The notes below the pieces were generated by a model, which saw only the letters and a program-made list of their open reading frames with translations, did no database searches and was not told the origin of the DNA. From Flavobacteriia bacterium (GTDB lineage Bacteria > Bacteroidota > Bacteroidia > Flavobacteriales_D > Crocinitomicaceae): DNA of 5,040 nucleotides. The stretch spans positions 1-5,040 of the forward strand of contig RFQF01000149.1 in assembly GCA_009925805.1 (NCBI GenBank), given 5' to 3'. This document shows positions 1-5,040 of the stretch, piece after piece; position 1 is the first letter of the stretch, and the number at the start of each line of letters is the position of its first letter. The position numbers and the translations under genes were made by a program.

Positions 1-570
1 TATCGTTTTAGCACCTATCTATGGTCAACCGGCTCTACGGCTTCGCGCATTTTTGTGCAACAACCCGGAACCTACTGGGTAACTGTTACGGATTTCATGG
101 GGAATGTTTCCAAAGACACCATCGTGGTTAAACCTCCCTACGATTTTCACAATCCGTCAACCTCCATACTTTGCCAAGGGCAATCGATGATTTGGACCAC
201 TAATTTTCCCACACCGGGTTTTTCGTTTCTTTGGCAAAATGGAAGTACTGCACCAAGTATAACGATTACCCAACCTGGGGCGTATTTTGTGAAAGTAACC
301 GATAATAACGGGTGTTTTGTGCGATCGGATACGCTTCATGTCACCCTCGATAATTACCCCTCCACGGCTTTCCTTGGCGCCGATACTTCGTTGTGTATTG
401 GAAATACCTTGAGTTTGCAAGTCGGAGCGAATGTCACGACCAACTATCTATGGAATGATGGTTCTACGGGTTCAACCTTTACTGTGGTGAATCCTGGGTC
501 TTATTTCGTGGTGCTTACTTCGACCAACATTCACGGTTGCCAGGCCCAAGACACAATCCAGATTTCTGTG
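1..570 (+). repeat. Three Ig-like repeats in the surface protein
   Basis: Three tandem protein repeats lie at about 1-138 (N-terminally cut), 151-348 and 370-570. Each carries a W-x-x-G-S-T turn (LWSTGSTA, LWQNGSTA, LWNDGSTG), then a strand ending PGTYWV, PGAYFV or PGSYFV, then VTD or LTS and a closing DT. The second and third each hold two Cys 47-48 residues apart (58/105 and 132/180), fitting one disulfide per module. Similarity shows also in the DNA: TATCTATGG and TCTACGG recur at 16 and 445. These look like the Ig-like modules common in Bacteroidota T9SS cargo. Confidence 0.8.
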
Positions 571-2427
571 GCAGGTCACGCCCCTCAGGTGATACTGACG
601 CCTCCTATCAGCGCATGTACCAACGCACCGATCGTTTTCGGATGCAGCGCCACCGTACCTTTGCCTGGCGTCATTCAAACCGCGCAATGGAATTTTTCTA
701 ACGGCGTAAGTCAAACGGGAAGCAACGTTCAATTCTCTGAAACCACTCCGGGAACCTACCTTGGAACCCTTACCGTGACAGCGCAAGATAATTGCAAAAC
801 GCAACTGCCGCTTACTTTTACCGTTGTAAATCCACCCAACCTGGGAATATCGCACGTGGGCTTGTGCTCCAATGCTCCGGTGAGTTTTTCTGCCATGGAT
901 TCGAGCGGTTTAGGGTTGGTGGATTACGCTTGGAGTTTTGGGCAAGGACTCGGATTCGATACCCTAGCCCATCCGAGCTTTACCTACCAGAGTTCGGGCA
1001 TGCAGTCTTCCCAATTGATTGCCCAAAGTATTTCAGGTTGTTCGGACACCCTGCAGCATACATTTTCGCTTTTCGCAGCACCAAGCGCAGCCTTTTCTTA
1101 TTCCAATGTTTGCGAACAAAGCGATATTTTACTCATTAACAGCAGTATTTCCAACGACACTTCCTCTTTGGTTCATTTTCAATGGGATTTCGGCGATTCG
1201 ATCCATTCTTCCCTTGCACAGCCCTTTCATGCGTTCCATCAAGAAGGTATCTATACCATTACCCTCATCGCGGGTGCAGGGAATTCATGTTCGGATACCG
1301 TTACACACACTATAAACGTTCGACCTAAACCTGATCTATCCTGGGTGTTGGGTCCTTCGTGTAAAAATAATTTTACTTCTTTTAAAAGTGTGAGCACGAT
1401 TCCATCGGGTTCCATCGACAGCACGGCATGGTTGGTAAATCTGCAATTCCCGTTTTCGGGGGATTCTGCTGCGTATTTATTTACGACCCTTGGGGTGCAA
1501 TACCTTGAATTGCATACGGTTTCCAACCTGGGTTGTTCAAGGGATACCCTCATTCTAGTAACCGTTCATCCAGGGGTCATCAGCGCCTTGGATTATCAAC
1601 CATTAACGTTAATAGCTGGCGATACGTTGACGCTGATTTCCCAGGCCTTGGGTGCGAGCAATGTCGCATGGTGGTTGAATCAGGTAAGCATCGGGGTGCA
1701 GGACACTGTGCAATATGCGGTAAACGATACGCTGAATGGCCAGGAACTTGAAGTTTCGTTGGTGGCTCAAAACGCGTTGGGTTGCTCCGACACCAGCAGT
1801 ATCATGATTCTTGTAAATGACCGCATCCTTGATTTAGCGGTTAAACAAGTTTTTCATAATGAGATCAACGGTCAGACGGTCGTTGGGGCTGAACTAAGGA
1901 ATGAAGGTACCATGACCATCAATAAAGCTCAATTGCATTTGTTGTTTTCGGGGACGGAGTTATTTAATTCGCCTTTTAACGATACTCTTTTGCCAGGGAA
2001 GAGTTTTTATTATCTTTTTCCAGGGTCGCCTAATTTTTCATCCATGCTACAAAATGAAACGGGGGATTATTTTTGTGTGCGGGGCGAAGTGGAACCCTTT
2101 TACCCTTTCCAAGAAGCCAACTTAACAAATAATATTCAATGCGAAGTACTCGAAAATCAAACGTTTGAATTAGGGTTTCCTACCCCGAATCCAGCGAATG
2201 AAGAAGTATCGATGACATTGGTGGTGAACGAAGCATCGGATATTACCTTGCAGGTTTTCAATTCCATTGGACAAGAAACCGTGAAAATAATGGAAAATCA
2301 ACCCTTTCAACCGGGTACCTATCAGCTGTCAATTCCTGTGAATTCATGGGCAATTGGTTGTTATTTTATTCATGCTAACAGCAAGGATATTCATAAAATG
2401 TATCAAATGCTAAAAATAACCGATTGA
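1..2427 (+). CDS. Modular Ig-like/PKD-repeat surface protein with T9SS type A sorting domain (5' end missing)
   Basis: The frame is open from base 1 (YRFSTYLWSTGSTA...), so the gene begins upstream. The GTG at 55 lies inside a repeat and is not a start. 808 residues are visible; numbering here counts from base 1. Order: Ig-like repeats at about 1-46, 51-116 and 124-190 with the pattern YLWxxGST...PGxYxVxVTD...DT; PKD-like modules at about 196-277, 279-360, 361-442 (WDFGD at 395-399), 443-525 and 526-606; a CARDB-like beta segment at about 609-717 (DLAV, LRNEGT, LLPGKS); and a T9SS type A tail at about 723-808. Known of the family: such proteins cross the outer membrane by the type IX system, lose the tail and are released or anchored to the cell surface, often as adhesins or mats of gliding or attachment proteins. 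No catalytic domain is visible, but one could lie upstream. A binding or adhesion role is inference; the T9SS cargo assignment is strong. Confidence 0.93.
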   Translation, partial: YRFSTYLWSTGSTASRIFVQQPGTYWVTVTDFMGNVSKDTIVVKPPYDFHNPSTSILCQGQSMIWTTNFPTPGFSFLWQNGSTAPSITITQPGAYFVKVTDNNGCFVRSDTLHVTLDNYPSTAFLGADTSLCIGNTLSLQVGANVTTNYLWNDGSTGSTFTVVNPGSYFVVLTSTNIHGCQAQDTIQISVAGHAPQVILTPPISACTNAPIVFGCSATVPLPGVIQTAQWNFSNGVSQTGSNVQFSETTPGTYLGTLTVTAQDNCKTQLPLTFTVVNPPNLGISHVGLCSNAPVSFSAMDSSGLGLVDYAWSFGQGLGFDTLAHPSFTYQSSGMQSSQLIAQSISGCSDTLQHTFSLFAAPSAAFSYSNVCEQSDILLINSSISNDTSSLVHFQWDFGDSIHSSLAQPFHAFHQEGIYTITLIAGAGNSCSDTVTHTINVRPKPDLSWVLGPSCKNNFTSFKSVSTIPSGSIDSTAWLVNLQFPFSGDSAAYLFTTLGVQYLELHTVSNLGCSRDTLILVTVHPGVISALDYQPLTLIAGDTLTLISQALGASNVAWWLNQVSIGVQDTVQYAVNDTLNGQELEVSLVAQNALGCSDTSSIMILVNDRILDLAVKQVFHNEINGQTVVGAELRNEGTMTINKAQLHLLFSGTELFNSPFNDTLLPGKSFYYLFPGSPNFSSMLQNETGDYFCVRGEVEPFYPFQEANLTNNIQCEVLENQTFELGFPTPNPANEEVSMTLVVNEASDITLQVFNSIGQETVKIMENQPFQPGTYQLSIPVNSWAIGCYFIHANSKDIHKMYQMLKITD
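586..1818 (+). repeat. Five PKD-like modules with an 82-83-residue period
   Basis: Modules lie at about 586-831, 835-1080, 1081-1326, 1327-1575 and 1576-1818. The third has the classic PKD signature WDFGD; the first and second have weaker forms (QWNFSNG, YAWSFGQG); the fourth and fifth keep only an aromatic core and the ending GCS-(R)-DT. Cysteines recur regularly: residues 206/265, 289/347, 371/430 and 454/512 form pairs 58-59 apart, and 595 continues the second series. Successive equivalents are 82 or 83 residues apart. The fifth module has lost the first Cys of the pair. PKD folds are extracellular beta sandwiches that act as spacers or binding modules. Calling modules four and five PKD is less certain than the repeat itself. 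Confidence 0.75.
2167..2424 (+). other. T9SS type A C-terminal sorting domain
   Basis: The last 86 residues match the usual layout of the Por secretion tail: an aromatic and proline-rich opening (FPTPNPANEEV), an amphipathic strand ending in a turn (ITLQVFNSIGQE), a PGTYQLSIP strand, then GCYFIH and a basic last strand (KMYQMLKITD). The length fits the family's usual 70-90 residues. The domain directs passage through the outer-membrane T9SS translocon and is normally cut off by the PorU-type sortase. It is the main reason for placing the organism in Bacteroidota. Confidence 0.93.
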
Positions 2428-2451
2428 ATTAACTAGAAAGTTCGATATTTG
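2424..2451 (+). promoter_or_regulatory. Possible Bacteroidota promoter for the lolA-like gene
   Basis: GATATTTG at 2444-2451 matches the -7 consensus TAnnTTTG except for its first base. A TTG at 2424-2426, overlapping the stop codon of the upstream gene, lies 17 bases before it, which suits the -33 element. Transcription would start near 2457-2459, leaving a leader of about ten bases before the ATG at 2468. One mismatch and a three-base -33 motif make this suggestive only. Confidence 0.4.
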
Positions 2452-2467
2452 TACTGTAAATACACCT

Positions 2468-3112
2468 ATGAAATTCTTTCTTTTTATTCTATGGTTCAGT
2501 GTGTTGCAAGTGACTATGCTTCATGCCCAAAAGGAAACCAAGTCCGATAAAATCCTAACGAAATTATCCAAGAAAATAAAAGGGCTAAAAACATTTTATG
2601 TGGAATATTCTGCATCGGTTAAAAATGAAGACCTAAGACAAAACGATAGCTATACCGGTAAAGGTTGGGTAAAAAATAATAAGTATTTTGCTACCTATGG
2701 AGACAATACCTTGATCAGTAACGGATTAAAAACCTGGTCGATTATAGGAAAAGACAAAGAGGTCTATGAAAGCAATAACAGCGATGAAGAGGAATCGGTT
2801 AATCCAAAAAAGCTTATGACTTTGTGGGAAAGTGGTTTCAAAAACAAGTTTATCAAATCCGACAAAATAGGAAACGACGCGGTAGATGTGATTGAACTTT
2901 ACCCAAAAATACCCGAGAAATCGAACTATACGACCATCACCGTTTACATAGGAAGTGCAGCGAATGAATTGAAAAAAGCCGTTATGAAAACGACCGATGG
3001 AACGGTAATGACCTACTCAGTGACCAAGTTTACCTCGAATCCTGAGGTGAAGGATACCAAATTCACGTTTGATAAAAAGAACTACCCTGGGTATAAAGTC
3101 ATAAAAAACTAG
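2468..3112 (+). CDS. lolA: LolA-like outer-membrane lipoprotein carrier protein
   Basis: 214 residues. LolA shuttles lipoproteins through the periplasm from the inner-membrane LolCDE exporter to the outer membrane. Seen here: a signal peptide (KFF start, hydrophobic 3-17, likely cut after LHA at 20); a first helix DKILTKLSKKIKGLKTF at 27-43; the beta-strand series GKGWVKNNKYFATYGDN at 64-80 followed by ISNGLKTW at 83-90, where the family has its G-K-x-W strand; an acidic loop SDEEESVNP at 105-113; and the ending FTFDKKNYPGYKVI at 199-212, typical of Bacteroidota members. The product is rich in Lys. The ATG is the only start that gives a complete signal peptide; no Shine-Dalgarno sequence precedes it, as is usual in the phylum. 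It follows the T9SS cargo gene by 40 bases but probably has its own promoter, and converges on smpB with a four-base overlap. Symbol given by family; paralogous LolA-like proteins exist. Confidence 0.85.
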   Translation: MKFFLFILWFSVLQVTMLHAQKETKSDKILTKLSKKIKGLKTFYVEYSASVKNEDLRQNDSYTGKGWVKNNKYFATYGDNTLISNGLKTWSIIGKDKEVYESNNSDEEESVNPKKLMTLWESGFKNKFIKSDKIGNDAVDVIELYPKIPEKSNYTTITVYIGSAANELKKAVMKTTDGTVMTYSVTKFTSNPEVKDTKFTFDKKNYPGYKVIKN

Positions 3113-3561
3113 CGTTTCAAAGCTCTATCCATTTCCCGTTGGTCGTCTTTAAGTTTTAAATCATTGCGTTTGTCGTGCAGCTTTTTTCCCACAGCAAAAG
3201 CGATTTCCAATTTCACCCAGCCTTTATCGGACAAATATAATTTAAGCGGTATAAGGGTATTACCCTTGATTTTAAGAAACTTTTCAATTCGATTGATTTC
3301 TTTTCGATTCAGTAATAATTTGCGGTCGGCTCTTGGGCGATGATTGTTATAGGTGCCGTTTTCATATTCATTAACGAACATATTTCGTATCCAAATCTCG
3401 CCTTCATGAAAAATACAGTAAGCTTCCAGAATGCTGGCTTTATTGTTTCGAATGCTTTTAATTTCTGTTCCTGACAGCACGATACCCGCATGAAAAACAT
3501 CCTCGAGATGGAACTCAAATCGAGCACGTTTATTACGAATGTTTAACTGTGGAGGGGGCAT
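3109..3561 (-). CDS. smpB: SsrA-binding protein SmpB
   Basis: 150 residues, the usual length. SmpB binds the tRNA-like part of tmRNA and brings it to stalled ribosomes for trans-translation, freeing the ribosome and tagging the unfinished peptide. Motifs from the N-terminus: NIRNKRARFEFHLED at 7-21, AGIVLSGTEIKSIR at 25-38, the RNA-binding stretch HRPRADRKLLLNRKEI at 74-89, GNTLIPLKLYLSDKGWVKLE at 100-119, and the basic tail GKKLHDKRNDLKLKDDQRE at 125-143 that enters the mRNA channel. The frame stays open upstream to an ATG at 3624, but I chose the ATG at 3561 because the family starts here, the extra 21 residues look unlike SmpB, and the longer form would cover both a promoter box and the recR start. 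The stop codon shares a CTAG with that of the lolA-like gene. The tmRNA gene itself is not in the window. Confidence 0.96.
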   Translation of the reverse strand: MPPPQLNIRNKRARFEFHLEDVFHAGIVLSGTEIKSIRNNKASILEAYCIFHEGEIWIRNMFVNEYENGTYNNHRPRADRKLLLNRKEINRIEKFLKIKGNTLIPLKLYLSDKGWVKLEIAFAVGKKLHDKRNDLKLKDDQREMDRALKR

Positions 3562-3565
3562 TAAA

Positions 3566-3573
3566 CAAATGTA
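3566..3573 (-). promoter_or_regulatory. -7 promoter box of smpB
   Basis: On the minus strand this reads TACATTTG, an exact match to TAnnTTTG. Only four bases (TTTA) separate it from the smpB ATG, so transcription would begin at or within a few bases of the start codon. A TTG at 3588-3590 (minus strand) is only 14 bases upstream, shorter than the normal -33 spacing, so the -33 element is weak or absent. Confidence 0.45.
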
Positions 3574-3595
3574 AGAAAAGCCATTTACAATTGTG

Positions 3596-3603
3596 TATTT
3601 TTG
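3596..3603 (+). promoter_or_regulatory. -7 promoter box of recR
   Basis: TATTTTTG matches TAnnTTTG exactly and ends five bases before the recR ATG at 3609. As for smpB, the predicted transcript would have almost no leader. No TTG is present at the expected distance upstream. The two opposed boxes are 22 bases apart, so RNA polymerase bound at one would cover the other. Confidence 0.45.
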
Positions 3604-3608
3604 TCGGT

Positions 3609-4220
3609 ATGGAAATTCCTTCAAAATATTTAGAGAAGGCTGCCGAACAGATTGCCACCCTCCCCGGAATTGGAAAACGGACGGCTCTGAGGTTAGCTTT
3701 AGAACTTCATAGGAGGAATGCGGACGAGCTTCGCGTTTTTGTTGAAGCGTTGGTTGAATTAAAAACCAAGACCCATGTTTGTGCTATTTGTAGTAATATA
3801 TCGGATGATCCCAAATGCAGTATTTGTTCGGACGAAAAACGGAACAACTCGCTTATTTGCGTAGTGGAAGACGTTCGCGATATCATGGCCATCGAAAACA
3901 CCCGAAGTTATAAAGGATCCTATCATGTATTAGGCGGGGTGATTTCACCTATGGATGGCATAGGCCCTAGCGACTTGAACATCGATCGTTTGGTGGAACG
4001 ATCCTTAAATCCGGAAATAAAGGAAATTATATTTGCCGTCAGCCCTACCATGGAAGGGGATACTACGAATTTTTACCTTTTTAAACGGGTAAATCGACCA
4101 GGATTATTAATTACTGCGTTAACGCGAGGAGTTTCGGTGGGGTCGGAATTGCAATTTGCGGATGAATTAACCTTGAGCAGATCCATGGAGCAACGCCAAG
4201 AATTTAAATTGGCATTTTAA
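3609..4220 (+). CDS. recR: Recombination mediator protein RecR
   Basis: 203 residues, the normal length. RecR works with RecO (and RecF) to load RecA on SSB-coated single-stranded DNA at gaps and stalled forks. Domains in order: helix-hairpin-helix LPGIGKRTALRLALEL at 18-33, which binds DNA; a C4 zinc finger with Cys 58, 61, 70 and 73; a Toprim domain at about 80-175 with LICVVED at 82-88, the acidic pair in VEDVRD, YHVLGGVISPMDGIGP at 105-120 and IIFAVSPTMEGD at 140-151; and the C-terminal TRGVSVGSELQFADELTLSR at 172-191. The last motif is usually nearer RGxPxGGxLEYxD, so Ser replaces the second Gly, a mild deviation. The frame extends upstream to a GTG at 3549 and ATG-less sequence, but those 20 residues have no RecR character and would cross the promoter and smpB start, so ATG 3609 is preferred. 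It overlaps the converging methyltransferase gene by 17 bases. Confidence 0.96.
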   Translation: MEIPSKYLEKAAEQIATLPGIGKRTALRLALELHRRNADELRVFVEALVELKTKTHVCAICSNISDDPKCSICSDEKRNNSLICVVEDVRDIMAIENTRSYKGSYHVLGGVISPMDGIGPSDLNIDRLVERSLNPEIKEIIFAVSPTMEGDTTNFYLFKRVNRPGLLITALTRGVSVGSELQFADELTLSRSMEQRQEFKLAF

Positions 4221-4935
4221 GCCATTTGCGAACGACAATGTATTTAAAAAAGCGTCCAGAAAAACCAATCAATAGCCCCAATAAGCACCACCCGAAATGG
4301 GTTAAATTCCACGTAAGAGAACCATTAAACCGATAATCGGCCATCAGTAAAGCGAGCAAGGTTCCAGCACAAATGGATACCCAGGTGGGATATTCAGTGG
4401 CAAGTAGCCGAATCCATTGAAAGGAGGTTTGAGGAGCTTTCCACAATCCGGGTTTTGGAAAAAAAGTGGGGGTTACAGAATGCCATTGCGCATAATCCCT
4501 TCCGAATTGCGCGCGTAAAAAAGCACTTTCTCGCTGAATAAGCACAGGAAACAGCATGAGGGAAAGCAGCACCACACCTACAACGAAGGACCATTGGTTG
4601 GAAATCAACGCAATTCCCAACCATAGAAGCAGGTTAGCAAAATACAAAGGGTGTTGAATGATGGAATATATGCCTCGTGTGTTTAGGTGCAAGGCCACTT
4701 GGTGACTACGGTTTCTACCGGAGCTATGAGGAGCGGCATATCCGAGCGCGAAAATCCGAAGGGACGTTCCTATTCCTACCGCAGCCCCGCCAAAACACTG
4801 TAATACCGTATAATTAGGTAGCTCGGTAAGTGGAAACTTTCCGAAAATTGCCACAACAGTCGCGACAAGAATAAACATCAACGGAATTTGACCTCGGTAT
4901 TTAAAAAAGAAATTCCCAAAACGGTATAGCTTCAT
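4204..4935 (-). CDS. ICMT/PEMT-family integral membrane methyltransferase
   Basis: 243 residues. The family moves a methyl group from S-adenosylmethionine to a membrane-embedded or lipid-linked acceptor; the bacterial substrate is unknown. Hydrophobic segments lie at about 17-32, 44-64, 99-111, 115-133, 185-199 and 213-227. The signature is at 88-105: RGIYSIIQHPLYFANLLL, followed by QRESAFLRAQFGRDYAQW at 134-151, where the Glu and FGxDY form the second half of the SAM site in ICMT-like enzymes. The stretch SSGRNRSHQVALHLN at 71-85 matches the loop seen in Bacteroidota members. The last 90 residues, with two further helices, exceed the minimal ICMT core and from memory belong to a Bacteroidota subfamily. 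The usual RHP is QHP here (codon CAA at 4656-4654). The ATG at 4935 fits: MKLYRFGNFFFKYRGQIP is a recognisable N-terminus. The gene is divergent from the next one and converges on recR. Confidence 0.82.
   Translation of the reverse strand: MKLYRFGNFFFKYRGQIPLMFILVATVVAIFGKFPLTELPNYTVLQCFGGAAVGIGTSLRIFALGYAAPHSSGRNRSHQVALHLNTRGIYSIIQHPLYFANLLLWLGIALISNQWSFVVGVVLLSLMLFPVLIQRESAFLRAQFGRDYAQWHSVTPTFFPKPGLWKAPQTSFQWIRLLATEYPTWVSICAGTLLALLMADYRFNGSLTWNLTHFGWCLLGLLIGFSGRFFKYIVVRKWLKMPI
4207..4227. terminator. Weak hairpin at the recR/methyltransferase convergence
   Basis: TGGC (4210-4213) and GCCA (4221-4224) can pair around a seven-base loop, and two more A-T pairs are possible beyond a T-T mismatch. 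The flanks are AT-rich on both sides. It sits where two converging genes end and could act in both directions, but the stem is short and there is no long T run, so it may be chance. Confidence 0.2.
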
Positions 4936-4983
4936 GGGGTAAAAGTCCGAAGAAAATTGTAAATTGGCATTAACAACCTACTC
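4936..4983. promoter_or_regulatory. 48-base divergent intergenic region, methyltransferase / START-like gene
   Basis: The region must hold the promoters of both outward-facing genes. On the plus strand TAAATTGG at 4960-4967 is the best -7 candidate (one mismatch). On the minus strand no TTTG occurs at all, so the methyltransferase promoter is not recognisable; TACAATTT at 4962-4955 is the nearest match with two mismatches. No inverted repeat of note. Confidence 0.3.
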
Positions 4984-5040
4984 ATGAAACAGAAATTCGA
5001 GCTGCAATACTTGCTAAAAACTTCACCTAATATCCTAGAA
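4984..5040 (+). CDS. Probable START-like domain protein (3' end missing)
   Basis: Nineteen codons are visible: an ATG, then KQKFELQYLLKTSPNILE. The pattern of basic start, KFELxY strand and TSPxIL resembles from memory the N-terminus of a small START-like/SRPBCC protein widespread in Bacteroidota, which usually continues into a STPSGLxEWF motif. These proteins have a hydrophobic ligand cavity; the ligand in bacteria is not known. The start lies 48 bases from the divergent methyltransferase start, and TAAATTGG at 4960-4967 is a one-mismatch -7 box 16 bases before the ATG, giving a short leader like that of the lolA-like gene. With only 19 residues the family call is tentative; that a gene starts here is more secure. 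Confidence 0.5.
   Translation, partial: MKQKFELQYLLKTSPNILE

Noticed and set aside
55..57. GTG as the start of the surface-protein gene
   Set aside because: The frame continues upstream to base 1 with a clear part of an Ig-like repeat, so the gene is cut by the window edge.
157..1751. Several open frames of 70-130 codons on both strands inside the large surface-protein gene (for example 472-855 minus, 792-1139 plus, 1251-1553 minus)
   Set aside because: They lie wholly within a convincing coding frame, show no recognisable domain or signal, and have shadow-like composition.
3104..3118. Possible hairpin terminator around AAACTAGCGTTT between the lolA-like gene and smpB
   Set aside because: Only four pairs with a four-base loop and no following T run; too weak to call.
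3309..3527. Second minus-strand frame inside smpB, and 3707-3901 minus inside recR, 4394-4624 minus inside the methyltransferase
   Set aside because: Out-of-frame shadows of well-recognised genes with no features of their own.
3587..3594. Eight-base palindrome ACAATTGT as an operator between smpB and recR
   Set aside because: Short, AT-rich and not extended by flanking symmetry; expected by chance at this frequency. The same applies to AATTTAAATT at 4201-4210.
3549..3608. Longer N-terminus of RecR from a GTG at 3549
   Set aside because: The added residues lack family resemblance and overlap the smpB start; the product from ATG 3609 has normal RecR length and N-terminus.
3562..3624. Longer N-terminus of SmpB from an ATG at 3624
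   Set aside because: The added 21 residues do not resemble SmpB, would cover a perfect promoter box and would overlap the recR start.
1..5040. A new defence, mobile or biosynthetic system
   Set aside because: Every gene downstream of the surface protein belongs to a known housekeeping or membrane family, strands alternate so no operon forms, and there are no transposase, integrase, toxin-like or CRISPR signals.

Overview
The window reads as chromosomal DNA of a Bacteroidota bacterium, most likely of the Flavobacteriales type. The evidence is a large secreted protein ending in a type IX secretion (T9SS) type A sorting domain, promoter boxes of the Bacteroidota form TAnnTTTG, no Shine-Dalgarno sequences at the starts, and family variants (LolA-like carrier, ICMT-like methyltransferase with a two-helix tail, START-like protein) of the kind found in this phylum. 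I cannot name the genus.

Layout: (1) bases 1-2427, plus strand, the 3' part of a long gene for a modular cell-surface or secreted protein. It has three Ig-like repeats, five PKD-like repeats with a strikingly regular cysteine spacing, a CARDB-like segment and the T9SS tail. (2) 2468-3112, plus, a LolA-like periplasmic lipoprotein carrier. (3) 3109-3561, minus, smpB, meeting the lolA-like gene tail to tail in a four-base CTAG that holds both stop codons. (4) 3609-4220, plus, recR, divergent from smpB across a 47-base gap with a perfect TAnnTTTG box facing each way. (5) 4204-4935, minus, an ICMT/PEMT-family membrane methyltransferase overlapping the end of recR by 17 bases. (6) 4984-5040, plus, the first 19 codons of a probable START-like domain protein that runs off the window.

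The genes do not form one pathway. They are a tightly packed set of housekeeping genes (trans-translation, recombinational repair, lipoprotein transport, membrane methylation) beside one accessory surface protein. Strand alternation makes each gene after the first its own transcription unit, and no gap exceeds 50 bases. I found no RNA gene, mobile element, CRISPR array or prophage gene, and nothing that supports an undescribed multi-gene system. The observations most worth checking are the 82-83-residue cysteine-framed repeat, the near-leaderless divergent smpB/recR promoters, and a Gln replacing the usual Arg in the methyltransferase motif.
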